Shown: positions 46,527-59,775 of the stretch, piece after piece
Layout: each line of letters starts with the position of its first letter
How positions within the stretch are numbered: position 1 is the first letter of the stretch
From: Halomonas sp. M20
GTDB lineage: Bacteria; Pseudomonadota; Gammaproteobacteria; Pseudomonadales; Halomonadaceae
Assembly: GCF_020622265.1 (NCBI RefSeq)
Contig: NZ_JACNMQ010000003.1
Location: 434,001 to 498,000 of the forward strand
Length of the DNA stretch: 64,000 nt
Direction of reading: 5' to 3'
Position numbers and translations under genes: made by a program
The notes under the pieces: model-generated
Seen by the model: only the letters and a program-made list of their open reading frames with translations
What the model was told of the DNA's origin: nothing
The model's database searches: none

Positions 46527-47906
46527 TTAACGTTTCAGATCCTCACCCGGCAGTATCGACTCACCTGCGAAATGGCGTTTGGTCAGATCGAAGACCACCG
46601 GTGACAGCAGGGCCAGTGCGATCAGGTTGGGAATCGCCATCAAGGCGTTGAACACGCTGGCCATCAGCCATACGAAATTGAGTGGTGCGATTGCGCCTAG
46701 CATGATCGCCAGAATATAGACCACTCGATAGATCTTGATCGATCCCACGCCGAACAGAAACTCGAAGCACTTTTCGCCATAGAATGCCCAGCCCAGGATC
46801 GTGGTAAAAGCGAACACCGCCAGGGCAAAGGAGACAATATACTGCCCAATGCCCGGCAATGACTCATTGAAGGCCATGGTGGTCAATGCCGCCCCAGTTT
46901 CCCCGCCGGTCCAATGGGTCGAAGTGAGGATGGCAAGGGCGGTGATCGAACACACGACGATGGTGTCGATGAAGGTACCCAGCATGGCGACCAATCCCTG
47001 GCGCACAGGATTCTTGGTCTGTGCCGCCGCGTGGGCAATGGGCGCACTGCCCAGACCGGCCTCGTTGGAGAAAACTCCACGCGCGATGCCGAACTGGATG
47101 GCCTTGGCTACCGCCGCACCGGCAAAACCGCCTGCGGCGGATATGGGCGTAAATGCGTGGGTAAAGATCATGCCGAAGGCAGCGCCAACCTGCTCGGCGT
47201 TGATGATCAAGACCAGTATGCCCGCGGCAATGTAGGCGACTGCCATGATGGGCACCAGCTTGCCCGCCACCTTGGCGATGCGCCGAATGCCGCCCAGGAT
47301 CACCGCGCCGGCCAGCACCATGATCACAATCCCGGTGACCCAGTGGGGCAATCCGAGAGACTGATTGAGCCCATCGGCGACGGAGTTTGATTGCACGGTA
47401 TTGCCGATGCCAAACGAGGCAATGGCACCGAAAAAGGCAAAGGCGACCCCCATCCAGGCCCACTTCTTGCCCAGGCCATTACGGATGTAATACATCGGAC
47501 CGCCAACGTGATCGCCATCCTTGTTGACCTCACGATAACGGACCGCCAGCACCGCCTCGGAAAACTTGGTGGCCATGCCCACCAGGGCGGTAATCCACAT
47601 CCAGAACACGGCACCCGGCCCGCCCAGGAAGATGGCGGTAGCCACCCCGGCGATATTACCCGTGCCGATGGTTGCCGATAGCGATGTCATCAGGGCGTTA
47701 AAAGGCGATACCTCCCCCTCGCCTTCATCTCCCTTCTGCGTGACCCGTCCTTTCCACAGCAGGCTAAAGCCCAACCCCAGCTTGCGAATCGGCACCAGCT
47801 TCAAGCCAAGCTGCAGATAGAGCCCGACCCCCAACAGCAGGACCAGCATCAATGGCCCCCACACCACGTTCTCGATTGCCGTAAAAAATCCTGTCAAGGC
47901 TTCCAT
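46527..47906 (-). CDS. Sodium:alanine/glycine symporter (AGCS family)
   Basis: 459 residues with about eleven membrane segments. The family signature GGPGAVFWMWITALVGMATK and the sodium/substrate region LSATIGTGNIAGVATAIFLG are clear. Such carriers take up alanine or glycine with sodium. Location directly before gcvT and facing gcvH strongly suggests glycine uptake feeding the cleavage system (inference). Probably co-transcribed with gcvT. Confidence 0.92.
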   Translation of the reverse strand: MEALTGFFTAIENVVWGPLMLVLLLGVGLYLQLGLKLVPIRKLGLGFSLLWKGRVTQKGDEGEGEVSPFNALMTSLSATIGTGNIAGVATAIFLGGPGAVFWMWITALVGMATKFSEAVLAVRYREVNKDGDHVGGPMYYIRNGLGKKWAWMGVAFAFFGAIASFGIGNTVQSNSVADGLNQSLGLPHWVTGIVIMVLAGAVILGGIRRIAKVAGKLVPIMAVAYIAAGILVLIINAEQVGAAFGMIFTHAFTPISAAGGFAGAAVAKAIQFGIARGVFSNEAGLGSAPIAHAAAQTKNPVRQGLVAMLGTFIDTIVVCSITALAILTSTHWTGGETGAALTTMAFNESLPGIGQYIVSFALAVFAFTTILGWAFYGEKCFEFLFGVGSIKIYRVVYILAIMLGAIAPLNFVWLMASVFNALMAIPNLIALALLSPVVFDLTKRHFAGESILPGEDLKR

Positions 47907-48297
47907 ATGCGTTTTCTCCAGGTGTTTTTTTGTTATGCACCGTTGTCACCAAAGGCTACCGGTTAGCGGCACGACAGCAACGACAATGCTCGAACCCGCA
48001 TACCTTAGCGGATACCCCGGGTTCTCCACCAGTATCATCGCCATGGATATTGTTTCCTATTGGAAACTTGAAGCCGTGATACCATCGCCAACCCTCGAAT
48101 TCGCTGGAAAACCCTGGTCAAAATACATCAACTGGACGTTCAGCAAGAACTTGACCACTCTATAGTCGGCGGTCAACGCTTGTGGCGTTAAAAGAGTCAC
48201 GAAAAACACGCTTTGCAACGCCGAAAGACTCGTCAACGCGGCCAGATGGCGTTACGATTCCCTGAAATAGAAAAACTTTTCTTATAGGAAAAAAATC
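47907..48297. other. 391-bp divergent control region between the symporter and gcvH
   Basis: No gene seen. It holds a 16-bp perfect palindrome GTTTCC-TATT-GGAAAC at 48052-48067 and a spaced inverted repeat TTGACC...GGTCAA at 48151-48176. I looked for the glycine riboswitch core on both strands and did not find it. Promoters for both directions must lie here. Confidence 0.6.
48052..48067. promoter_or_regulatory. Palindrome GTTTCCTATTGGAAAC, candidate operator
   Basis: A perfect 6-bp inverted repeat with a 4-base centre, midway between the divergent symporter-gcvT and gcvH-gcvP units. It could be the site of a shared glycine-responsive regulator; the regulator is unknown. Confidence 0.35.
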
Positions 48298-48693
48298 ATG
48301 AGCTCCATTCCCGGGAACCTGCATTACACAGAAAGCCACGAATGGGTCAAGGACAACGGTGACGGCACCGTTACCATCGGCATTACCGACCACGCGCAAC
48401 AGGCCTTGGGCGATGTCGTCTTCGTCGAATTGCCTGAGGTTGGTCGTTCACTCGATAACGGTGATGAATTTGGCGTCATCGAATCCGTCAAAGCAGCGTC
48501 TGATCTTTATGCACCTTTGGCCGGCGATGTAGTCGAAATCAATGAAACTCTCGAGGAGGCACCGGAAACCATTAACGAGGCGCCTTACGAAGGCGGTTGG
48601 ATCATCAAGCTGAAGCTTGCCGACAGCAGTGCGCTGGACGACTTGCTGGATACCGATGCCTACACCCGGCACGTCGAGGCAGAAGAAGACTGA
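48298..48693 (+). CDS. gcvH: GcvH, glycine cleavage lipoyl carrier (H-protein)
   Basis: 131 residues, hammerhead lipoyl domain. The lipoylated Lys65 lies in EFGVIESVKAASDLYAP, matching the position in E. coli. It shuttles the aminomethyl group between GcvP, GcvT and lipoamide dehydrogenase. AGGAAAA precedes the ATG. gcvP follows after a 111-bp gap that contains a strong hairpin. Confidence 0.97.
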   Translation: MSSIPGNLHYTESHEWVKDNGDGTVTIGITDHAQQALGDVVFVELPEVGRSLDNGDEFGVIESVKAASDLYAPLAGDVVEINETLEEAPETINEAPYEGGWIIKLKLADSSALDDLLDTDAYTRHVEAEED

Positions 48694-48709
48694 TCGAATA
48701 TCGAATAGT

Positions 48710-48732
48710 GACGGGGCAGTTTCTGCCCCGTC
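48710..48732 (+). terminator. Perfect 10-bp hairpin between gcvH and gcvP
   Basis: GACGGGGCAG-TTT-CTGCCCCGTC, 16 bp after the gcvH stop. No T-run follows. Probably a partial terminator or 3'-end stabiliser letting H-protein be made in excess of P-protein (inference). Confidence 0.5.
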
Positions 48733-48804
48733 ATATCATCCAGTGCTGTTACTTTTAACCTCTGAACACCGGACCTGACCGTCCCGTTTACCTACAGGTG
48801 TCCC

Positions 48805-51699
<2,895 letters not shown>

Positions 51700-51722
51700 G
51701 CCGCAACTCGTTTGCACCCTCG

Positions 51723-51750
51723 CCCCTGGGCCTCGAACCCAGGGGTTTTT
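51723..51750 (+). terminator. Intrinsic terminator after gcvP
   Basis: CCCCTGGG-CCTCGAA-CCCAGGGG followed by TTTTT, 24 bp after the gcvP stop. Confidence 0.93.
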
Positions 51751-51779
51751 CATTCGTCCGGGTTACCCCTCCAACACTT

Positions 51780-52697
51780 TCAACTATCGCAGCCGGGCTC
51801 TTCGGAAGTCGCATAAAGGGTATTACGACGCTGCTGACTGAAATCATCGAGTAACTGGGTATATCGCTTGGGCAGTTCGGTATCTGCCAGCGCGACCACC
51901 TGCAAGGTTTCATACACTGGATTCGTCAGCATCACTTCCTTGACCTGACGCTGCCAGGGAGAGGTTTCAAGCACCAGTCGAGACACCACGGTAAAGCCCA
52001 ACCCCCGGGCTACCGCATCCAGCACCATGCTTACTTCATTGGTAAATCCCTGCTTGGGCAATCGGCTCATGGAGCGGAATTCGTCGCCGAAATTGGCACT
52101 CAGCAGCTGGGTCGCATAATCGCTGGCGCCGGAATAATCGATGAAACCAAGCGCCGCCAATTCACTCAAAGCCGATCCCGTAAAATCCGCTGGCGCAAGC
52201 AGACATAAAGGCTCCTGGTACCAAGGTGTGTAGGTCAACCCAGGATGCTTTATTACCTCGGTCGTGATGCCTAAATCGTAATGCCCCTCTACTACGCCCT
52301 GCAGGATATCGCGATTGAATGCGAAGTCATAACTGACCGTCAAACTGGGATGAGCCTGTTGATAACCCAATAGGAAAGGATAGAACATCAAGCCCACGCT
52401 CCCGGGCGAGGCAATTCGACAATCGCCGGAATCCAGGGATTCGTCGTCCAGGGAGTGACGAAAATACTTGTGCTCTGCAAACAGCTTCAGCGCGTAATCG
52501 TAGGTACGCCGACCGGATTCCGTAAGCGTGAAACGGCGGCCATGGCGATTGAGCAGTGGCTTGTCGAGATACTCCTCCAGTTTTCGGATGTGCTGACTGA
52601 CGCCTGGCTGTGTCATTTCCAGTCGTTGGGCAGTAAGGGTGAAACTGCCAGTTTCCACCAACGTAATGAAGGTCCGAAAGTAGTGGGTATTGAACAT
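51780..52697 (-). CDS. LysR-family transcriptional regulator
   Basis: 305 residues. Winged helix-turn-helix in residues 1-62 (GSFTLTAQRLEMTQPGVSQH, then IRKLEEYLDKPLLNR), followed by an effector-binding domain of periplasmic-binding-protein type. It converges with gcvP and is divergent from yfcL; the 108-bp divergent gap is the likely place for self-regulation. Control of the nearby glycine genes is possible but nothing in the sequence proves it. No ligand can be inferred. Confidence 0.88.
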   Translation of the reverse strand: MFNTHYFRTFITLVETGSFTLTAQRLEMTQPGVSQHIRKLEEYLDKPLLNRHGRRFTLTESGRRTYDYALKLFAEHKYFRHSLDDESLDSGDCRIASPGSVGLMFYPFLLGYQQAHPSLTVSYDFAFNRDILQGVVEGHYDLGITTEVIKHPGLTYTPWYQEPLCLLAPADFTGSALSELAALGFIDYSGASDYATQLLSANFGDEFRSMSRLPKQGFTNEVSMVLDAVARGLGFTVVSRLVLETSPWQRQVKEVMLTNPVYETLQVVALADTELPKRYTQLLDDFSQQRRNTLYATSEEPGCDS

Positions 52698-52805
52698 GGA
52701 AATTAGTCAATTCCTTGTGGCACAGCGCTGCGGGGCACTTCGGGGCATGATAGCATTCCTGCAAGAGAACCTTAATTCAACACTCTTTCAAGAGCCGGGA
52801 GTATC

Positions 52806-53096
52806 ATGTCAGACCCATTCGTCGACCGGGCAAAAGCACTCCACGAGACGCTGCTTGCCATGGAAGGTAACGCCGCAGAAGACGACCTTTTTGCCCTTGG
52901 CTACATGATTCCACAGATCGAGCTTGTGTTAGAGATGGCAGATTATGATGCAAGTACCGTCGAAGCAGAGGACTTCGATGCCACTTACTGGCAATGGCTG
53001 GAATCGACATTCATGGAAGACGGCATGAGCGAAGACGATCGTATTCGCATCGCACAATTGTGGGAGCATGCTCGCGCCAACAGCGACGCTTCCTGA
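52806..53096 (+). CDS. yfcL: YfcL family protein
   Basis: 96 residues, acidic. The conserved pattern ALGYMIPQIELVLE plus YWQWLESTFMEDGMSEDD fits the uncharacterised YfcL family. No signal peptide, membrane segment or catalytic motif is evident. It is followed after 20 bp by ppnN on the same strand and probably shares its transcript. Function unknown. Confidence 0.82.
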   Translation: MSDPFVDRAKALHETLLAMEGNAAEDDLFALGYMIPQIELVLEMADYDASTVEAEDFDATYWQWLESTFMEDGMSEDDRIRIAQLWEHARANSDAS

Positions 53097-53116
53097 CCCA
53101 CCTCCTGGACATCAAG

Positions 53117-54481
53117 ATGACCGAGAAGCTTTCCGCCACGACGACTCCCGAGGGCAGTCTAGAGGTACTTTCCCAGCACGAAGTGAATCGACTTCGCGAC
53201 ACTTCCGCCAATGGATTGCACGACATACTGCGCCGGTGCGCCCTTGCAGTACTCAACTGCGGCAACCCGACCGATGATGGTCTCGCCGTGATGCAGACTT
53301 ATCATGACTTCGATATCGAAGTGCTGCAGCAGGATCGGGGAATTCGCCTCAAATTGACCAATGCCCCCGCAGAAGCCTTCGTCGATGGCCGTATGATTCG
53401 CGGCATTCGCGAGCATCTCTCCTCAGTGCTGCGGGATATAGTCTACGTTCACAACGAGATACAGCACCATCCCCGATTCGACCTGGCCTCCAGTGAAAGC
53501 ATCACCAACGCGGTATTTCATATCCTGCGCAACGCCGGCACACTGGACCCTTCCCGGGAGCCGAGCCTGGTGGTGTGCTGGGGCGGGCATTCGATAACTC
53601 GAGAAGAGTACGACTACTCCAAGGGCGTCGGCTATCAGCTTGGGTTGCGGGACCTCGATATCTGCACCGGCTGCGGGCCCGGCGCCATGAAGGGTCCCAT
53701 GAAGGGCGCGAATGTGGCTCACGCCAAACAGCGCCGCAAGCGGGGTCGCTATCTGGGCATTTCAGAACCCGGCATCATTGCCGCGGAGTCGCCCAATCCG
53801 ATCGTCAACGAACTAGTGGTGATGCCGGATATCGAAAAGCGCCTGGAAGCATTCATACGAGTCGGCCACGGTATCATCGTCTTCCCCGGCGGTGTGGGCA
53901 CCGCCGAAGAGATCCTTTATCTACTGGGCATTCTGCTGCATCCGAGTAATGCCAATATTCCGTTTCCAATCATCTTTACCGGGCCACGAAGTGCTGCGGA
54001 ATATTTCCAGCGTATCGATGAGTTCCTGACCTATACCCTGGGCGATGAGGCACGCAGTCGCTATCGCATCATTATCGATGACCCCATGTCCGTGGCACGC
54101 GCCATGCGGGAAAGCATCGAGGAAGTCACCGCTTTTCGTCGCACCCACGACGATGCGTTCTACTACAACTGGCGACTCAACATCGAGGCGGACTTTCAGT
54201 ATCCCTTCGAAGCAACCCACGAAGCCATGGCAGGGTTGGCGCTGCATCGTGAGCAACCCGTGCACGAACTGGCCGCCAATCTGCGCCGCGCGTTTTCCGG
54301 CATCGTCAGTGGTAACGTCAAGGAGCCGGGCATTCGCTCCATTGAGGCACACGGTCCATTCAAGTTGCATGCGGAGCCTGAGCTCATGGCCCGTCTGGAC
54401 GATCTGCTGACCTCCTTTGTCGCCCAGGCCCGCATGAAGTTGCCCGGCAGTCACTATGTGCCCTGCTATACGCTTGAATGA
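53117..54481 (+). CDS. ppnN: PpnN (YgdH), pyrimidine/purine nucleotide 5'-monophosphate nucleosidase
   Basis: 454 residues from the ATG at 53117, which matches the E. coli length; the open frame upstream overlaps yfcL and is not homologous. The central Rossmann-like domain has the LOG-family phosphate-binding motif PGGVGTAEE, and CTGCGPGAMKGPMKGA precedes it. The enzyme cleaves nucleotide monophosphates to base and ribose 5-phosphate and is ppGpp-controlled in E. coli. Confidence 0.93.
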   Translation: MTEKLSATTTPEGSLEVLSQHEVNRLRDTSANGLHDILRRCALAVLNCGNPTDDGLAVMQTYHDFDIEVLQQDRGIRLKLTNAPAEAFVDGRMIRGIREHLSSVLRDIVYVHNEIQHHPRFDLASSESITNAVFHILRNAGTLDPSREPSLVVCWGGHSITREEYDYSKGVGYQLGLRDLDICTGCGPGAMKGPMKGANVAHAKQRRKRGRYLGISEPGIIAAESPNPIVNELVVMPDIEKRLEAFIRVGHGIIVFPGGVGTAEEILYLLGILLHPSNANIPFPIIFTGPRSAAEYFQRIDEFLTYTLGDEARSRYRIIIDDPMSVARAMRESIEEVTAFRRTHDDAFYYNWRLNIEADFQYPFEATHEAMAGLALHREQPVHELAANLRRAFSGIVSGNVKEPGIRSIEAHGPFKLHAEPELMARLDDLLTSFVAQARMKLPGSHYVPCYTLE

Positions 54482-54512
54482 GGTATTTGAACGGCAACAA
54501 CCCGGGCCTGTT

Positions 54513-54884
54513 TCAGTGCCACGCGCTGCGTTGCTGTAGGCCCATGGCAAGCGCATGAATCAATAGTCCCAGGGTAGCGCCATGGGACAATAACAAGAGT
54601 TCATTCACGCTACTGAGAAGCACTTGCCATAGCGCTACGAGCAATAAGCCGAGTAACAACATGAGCGCCAGACGCCCCAGCAGCCTGGGTAGGCGTCGGC
54701 GTGCTTCCACGGCCAGCATGCGCCAAGCGAAGACAGCCACGACGGCGATGGCGGCAAACGCGATCAGGATCAGTGTCAGTCGCCCCTGATTGCCGGAGGC
54801 CAGATAGCGCGGCAGCGTCGCCAGGATGGCCAGAAGCACACCCACCATCACACTGAGTCGCTCGGGGGTCATTGGGGTCGTCAT
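54513..54884 (-). CDS. Small four-helix membrane protein, unknown
   Basis: 123 residues with four hydrophobic segments (about 10-30, 36-55, 69-92, 96-116). A cluster of Arg (ARRRLPRLLGR) sits between the second and third, probably cytoplasmic. I do not recognise a family. AGGAG lies ten bases before the ATG. It follows the flavodoxin gene by 34 bp on the same strand and may be co-transcribed. Confidence 0.65.
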   Translation of the reverse strand: MTTPMTPERLSVMVGVLLAILATLPRYLASGNQGRLTLILIAFAAIAVVAVFAWRMLAVEARRRLPRLLGRLALMLLLGLLLVALWQVLLSSVNELLLLSHGATLGLLIHALAMGLQQRSAWH

Positions 54885-54918
54885 GACGAGGCTACTCCTG
54901 GGGTAACATCTTGAAGTT

Positions 54919-55380
54919 TCAATTATTCAGCCCGTGCTCTTTGATCCATTCCTCGACCCAGGGCACTGCCTCATCGTCCGCCATGAACGTCTCCATGGCA
55001 TCTACCTCCAGGCGTTCGCCCAGCCGTTCTGCCCCATGCTCGTTCAGCAACGCGTCAAGCGCTCGGCCTGCACCGCAAAAGGTGTCCCCATAAGAGCTAT
55101 CGCCGAGGGCGATCAAGCCATAGCGCAAATGCGCAAGAGAGGGCCCCTTTTCCGCGATGCCACTTGCCAGAGAAGCGAAATTGCCAGGGTAGTCGCCGCT
55201 ACCCGTGGTCGAAACACAGAACAGTGCAAGCTTTGTCGGCGGCTCGATCAGATCTTCAAGGGTTGGCTGTTCATGAATGGTCACCGTATAACCGCAATCT
55301 TCGAACAGTGGTTTGACCTGCTCGGCAACGTCCAACGCGCCCCCGTACATAGTGGCGACGAAAATATTGAGAGTAGACAT
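54919..55380 (-). CDS. Flavodoxin-domain protein (MioC-like)
   Basis: 153 residues. The FMN-phosphate loop region ATMYGGALDVAEQV and aromatic-loop motifs STTGSGDYPGNF and GDSSYGDTFCGAG match MioC-type flavodoxins, which bind FMN and carry electrons, for example in biotin synthesis in E. coli. It is not near the replication origin here, so mioC identity by location is not supported. The ATG is followed upstream by a divergent DUF2788 gene. Confidence 0.85.
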   Translation of the reverse strand: MSTLNIFVATMYGGALDVAEQVKPLFEDCGYTVTIHEQPTLEDLIEPPTKLALFCVSTTGSGDYPGNFASLASGIAEKGPSLAHLRYGLIALGDSSYGDTFCGAGRALDALLNEHGAERLGERLEVDAMETFMADDEAVPWVEEWIKEHGLNN

Positions 55381-55496
55381 GGCGTTCGTTTGCTAGAAAA
55401 TTTACGGGGATATTAGCACGCCGGAAGGATCTCACTCACGTGCGCTGGCAATGAAACCATTGGCAATGGCTTCCAGCACGATAACAATCGGACAGG

Positions 55497-55502
55497 TATA
55501 AT
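55497..55502 (+). promoter_or_regulatory. Candidate -10 box (TATAAT) for the DUF2788 gene
   Basis: Perfect TATAAT 27 bp before the ATG at 55529, so the leader would be about 20 bases. No convincing -35 hexamer at 16-18 bp. Confidence 0.4.
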
Positions 55503-55528
55503 AGTTGCCCAATCTTGCGGAGGGCACC

Positions 55529-55738
55529 ATGGAGAGAACATTCGAAGCCTGGATCACGCCGCTCATGATTGGCGGGTTGATACTGTTCATGTGCTTCATC
55601 ATCTGGGAATTGGCACGGGAATCGAAGGCAGGCAAGTTTGGTACGATCATGCTGTTCGTCGTGCTGGGTGCTGGAATGCTGGGATTCGTGATCAAGACAG
55701 TAATCACCGAATTGCTGGAAAAAGGTGGAGCGTTCTAA
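55529..55738 (+). CDS. DUF2788 small membrane protein
   Basis: 69 residues from the ATG at 55529, chosen because GGAGGG precedes it. Two transmembrane helices (about 10-28 and 38-58) flank the conserved loop WELARESKAGKFGT. This matches DUF2788, a small inner-membrane family of unknown function found in gammaproteobacteria. It is followed by an intrinsic terminator and appears to be a single-gene unit. Confidence 0.8.
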   Translation: MERTFEAWITPLMIGGLILFMCFIIWELARESKAGKFGTIMLFVVLGAGMLGFVIKTVITELLEKGGAF

Positions 55739-55780
55739 ACCCCAGTGGACTCCTCACTTGCATGCCCTGGCATACTACAG

Positions 55781-55810
55781 AACCGGCCCTTTCAAGGCCG
55801 GTTTCGTTTT
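55781..55810 (+). terminator. Intrinsic terminator after the DUF2788 gene
   Basis: AACCGGCC...GGCCGGTT stem with a short loop, followed by TCGTTTT. It lies between the convergent DUF2788 and ihfA genes. Confidence 0.8.
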
Positions 55811-55838
55811 GCGTTTGCTTGGCATCCGCTCCCGGCAC

Positions 55839-56153
55839 TCAAGTGTCCGTGAGCTCAGGCTGACCCGCGTAATCCTCGACCCTGGCCTTGAGCTTCTGAC
55901 CGGGTCTGAATGTCACGACCCGACGCGCCGAAATAGGAATTTCTTCGCCGGTTTTCGGATTCCGCCCAGGGCGCTGACCTTTATCGCGCAAATCGAAATT
56001 GCCGAAACCGGACAGTTTGACCTGCTCGTTTTCGCGCAAACAGCCGCGTATCTCCTCGAAGAAAGCCTCCACCATCGTCTTGGCTTCTCGCTTCGAGAAT
56101 CCCAGCTCGCTGTGCAGGTGTTCTGCCAGTTCCGCTTTGGTCAACGCCCCCAT
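55839..56153 (-). CDS. ihfA: Integration host factor, alpha subunit
   Basis: 104 residues from the ATG at 56153 with a GAGGGGGA site upstream. HU/IHF fold; the beta-arm sequence [12 protein letters not shown] contains the DNA-intercalating Pro, and [13 protein letters not shown] identifies the alpha subunit. With IHF-beta it bends DNA sharply at specific sites. It sits 38 bp after pheT, the conserved location. Confidence 0.95.
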   Translation of the reverse strand: MGALTKAELAEHLHSELGFSKREAKTMVEAFFEEIRGCLRENEQVKLSGFGNFDLRDKGQRPGRNPKTGEEIPISARRVVTFRPGQKLKARVEDYAGQPELTDT

Positions 56154-56191
56154 AACCACTCCCCCTCTACAGGATCTTGTCCCCCAGCCGC

Positions 56192-58594
56192 TCAGCCACG
56201 AAGTTCCGCGCCGAAGCGTTGACTGGTTTCAGTAACGATTGTATCGATTAACTGATTGATTTCCGCGTCATTAAGCGTGCGTGAAGGATGCTGCCAGGTC
56301 AAGCCCAGCGCAACACTCTTGTTACCCTGGGTGATACCCGCCCCGCGATAGACATCGAACAGGTGCAGATCCGTCAGCCATTCACCTGCACATTCACGCA
56401 GCGTATCGAGCAAGGCCTGAACCGGAATATCATCACTTATCACTAGCGCCAAATCACGACGCACCTCGGGATAGCGAGACATGGCACGGAAGACAGGCAA
56501 ACGCCCTTGGATTAGCGTATTGAGCTGTACCTCAAAAAGAAACACCTCGAGCTTGATGCCAAGTTCGGCACGCAGCGCAGGATGCAGAGCGCCGAGCCAA
56601 CCCACCGCTTCTCCTTCATGGAGCAGGCGAGCGGTCTGGCCTGGATGTAGCGCGGGATGCTCTGCCGGCTCGAAACGCCAGACCTCATCGTTGCCACCCA
56701 GCCGCAACAGGCTTTCGACGTCGCCCTTGAGATCAAAAAAATCCACAGCGTCACGACGTGCTGCCCACCCTTCCGGATCCCGGGAACCACAGACCAACCC
56801 ACTCAGCATTGGAATCTGCTCGACGCTTTCCAGCTCACCCTGAAAGACAAGACCGGTTTCGAATAGCCGAATGCGCGACTGTTGTCGATTCAGGTTATAG
56901 ATCAGCGCCTTGACGAGCCCCGGAAACAGACTCGCACGCATGACCGCCATATCGCTGGATATCGGGTTGGTCAGACGCGGTGCGCTCATGTCCGGTACCA
57001 ACAGCGCCTGCAGTTCCGGTGCCACGAAGCTATAGCTGATGGCTTCCTGATAACCACGCGCCACCAATTGGCGACGCAAACGCGCCAGCGGTTGACGGCA
57101 TTCGTCGTCGGCAGCGAGCCCGAGCCGAGCCGCCGGGCGGCGTACCGGCAAGCGATTGTAGCCATGAATACGCGCCAACTCTTCGATCAGGTCCTCTTCG
57201 ATCGTTATATCAAAGCGCCAGCTGGGTATCTTGACGAACCAGGCATCGTCTTCACTGGTCTTTTCACCTACATCACTGCCAACTTGCATGCCGAGCCGTT
57301 CAAGAATATCGACGATCTCAATATCAGGTAGCCTGATGTTCAGACACTGCTCGATGCGTGATGCGCGTAACCGTACCTGGTGCTTGCCGGGTAGATGATC
57401 CGAGCTGACGGTTTCACTGAGTGGCCCTGGCTCGCCTCCGGCAATCTCGACCAGCAGCGCCGTGGCCCGTTCCGCCGCCTGGCGGGGTAATTCAAAATCG
57501 ACTCCGCGCTCAAAACGGTGCGACGCGTCCGTATGCAGGCCATAGGAGCGAGCCTGCCCGGCAATCGCCAGGGGCGTAAAGAAAGCGGATTCAAGAAACA
57601 CATCTCGGGTTTCAAGGCCGACACCGGAGTACTCGCCGCCCATTACTCCGGCAATTGCCAGCACCTTGTCCCGGTCCGCAATGACCAGCGTGCCTTCCCG
57701 CAGGGCAATGTCCTGGCCGTCGAGAAGCACCAGGCGCTCCCCTTTCTTAGCGGAGCGAACTTCGATCGCCTCCTGCAGATTTGCCAGATCGAAGGCATGC
57801 AGCGGCTGCCCCAGCTCGAGCATCACATAATTGGTGATATCGACCACCGCATCGATGGAGCGCAGCCCGGAACGTCGCAGCCGCTCGACCATCCATAGTG
57901 GCGTAGGTGCCGTGACATCGATATTTCTTATCACTCGCCCGACATAGCGCGGGCACTGTTCCGGCGCACTGAGTCGTACCGGGAACTCATCCTCATGACT
58001 AGGCGCTTGAGGTGCGAGATCAGGAGCGTTCAGTGTCAAACGATTGAGCACACCAACCTCCCGGGCCAATCCCTTGAGACTCAGGCAATCACCGCGATTG
58101 GGGGTCAGATCGACTTCGATGGTGCTGTCGTCCAGGGTCATCCAGGCGCGTAGATCCTCACCTATCGGTGCTTCCAGGGGCAGTTCGAGAATGCCTGGCG
58201 ACGTCTCCTCCTCGAGACCCAACTCCGAGGCGGAGCAGATCATGCCTCTGGACTCGACACCCCGCAGCTTGGCCTTCTTGATCTTGAAATCGCCGGGCAG
58301 AATGGCACCTACCTGGGCGAAAGGCACCTTCTGACCTACTGCCACGTTGGGCGCGCCGCACACCACCTGTACCGGGTTGCCGGAACCGTCATTCACCTGG
58401 CAAACGTTGAGCTTGTCCGCGTCCGGGTGCGGCTCCTTGGCGACGACTTCCGCCACCAGAACGCCCTCGAATTTGGCGGCAACCGCTTCCACGGCATCCA
58501 CTTCGAGACCCGCCATGGTGATCTGATCGGCAAGTGCCTGGGTCGAGAGTTCAGGTGAGACCCATTCGCGCAGCCACTGTTCGGAAAATTTCAT
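56192..58594 (-). CDS. pheT: Phenylalanyl-tRNA synthetase beta subunit
   Basis: 800 residues. The N-terminal tRNA-binding OB domain (about 40-150, [20 protein letters not shown]), the B3/B4 editing region, B5 domains, and a C-terminal ferredoxin-like anticodon-binding domain starting near [17 protein letters not shown] are in order. Forms the alpha2-beta2 enzyme with PheS, which starts 25 bp upstream. Length is close to E. coli PheT (795). Confidence 0.96.
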   Translation of the reverse strand: MKFSEQWLREWVSPELSTQALADQITMAGLEVDAVEAVAAKFEGVLVAEVVAKEPHPDADKLNVCQVNDGSGNPVQVVCGAPNVAVGQKVPFAQVGAILPGDFKIKKAKLRGVESRGMICSASELGLEEETSPGILELPLEAPIGEDLRAWMTLDDSTIEVDLTPNRGDCLSLKGLAREVGVLNRLTLNAPDLAPQAPSHEDEFPVRLSAPEQCPRYVGRVIRNIDVTAPTPLWMVERLRRSGLRSIDAVVDITNYVMLELGQPLHAFDLANLQEAIEVRSAKKGERLVLLDGQDIALREGTLVIADRDKVLAIAGVMGGEYSGVGLETRDVFLESAFFTPLAIAGQARSYGLHTDASHRFERGVDFELPRQAAERATALLVEIAGGEPGPLSETVSSDHLPGKHQVRLRASRIEQCLNIRLPDIEIVDILERLGMQVGSDVGEKTSEDDAWFVKIPSWRFDITIEEDLIEELARIHGYNRLPVRRPAARLGLAADDECRQPLARLRRQLVARGYQEAISYSFVAPELQALLVPDMSAPRLTNPISSDMAVMRASLFPGLVKALIYNLNRQQSRIRLFETGLVFQGELESVEQIPMLSGLVCGSRDPEGWAARRDAVDFFDLKGDVESLLRLGGNDEVWRFEPAEHPALHPGQTARLLHEGEAVGWLGALHPALRAELGIKLEVFLFEVQLNTLIQGRLPVFRAMSRYPEVRRDLALVISDDIPVQALLDTLRECAGEWLTDLHLFDVYRGAGITQGNKSVALGLTWQHPSRTLNDAEINQLIDTIVTETSQRFGAELRG

Positions 58595-58619
58595 CGTGCG
58601 TCTCCGCCTCCATTAAAAA

Positions 58620-59642
<1,023 letters not shown>

Positions 59643-59691
59643 TTACTCCAATAATGTCCGTGTCTCGGAATACGTCAGCTAAACGCAACCC

Positions 59692-59725
59692 AAAAAACAG
59701 GGGAAGAGCGACTGCTCTTCCCCTG
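59692..59725 (-). terminator. Terminator (possible attenuator) between rplT and pheS
   Basis: On the minus strand CAGGGGAAGAGC-AGTC-GCTCTTCCCCTG is followed by TTTTTT. It lies about 50 bp after rplT and 53 bp before the pheS ATG. A second stem (GCCGGTT...AACCGGC, 59741-59763) lies upstream. In E. coli pheST is controlled by attenuation; here a phenylalanine-rich leader is not evident. Confidence 0.8.
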
Positions 59726-59775
59726 CGAGATCCACAACGAGCCGGTTATCTAGTGCAACCGGCTTCATCGTTCAC

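Noticed and set aside
47935-48165. 76-codon open frame in the symporter-gcvH gap
   Set aside because: No ribosome binding site, no recognisable domain, and it overlaps palindromic control sequences.
47907-48297. Glycine riboswitch upstream of the glycine cleavage genes
   Set aside because: The conserved aptamer core could not be found on either strand by eye.
59679-59768. A pheM-type phenylalanine leader peptide
   Set aside because: The small frame lacks a run of Phe codons before the terminator; only two Phe codons lie in the terminator 3' arm and T-run.
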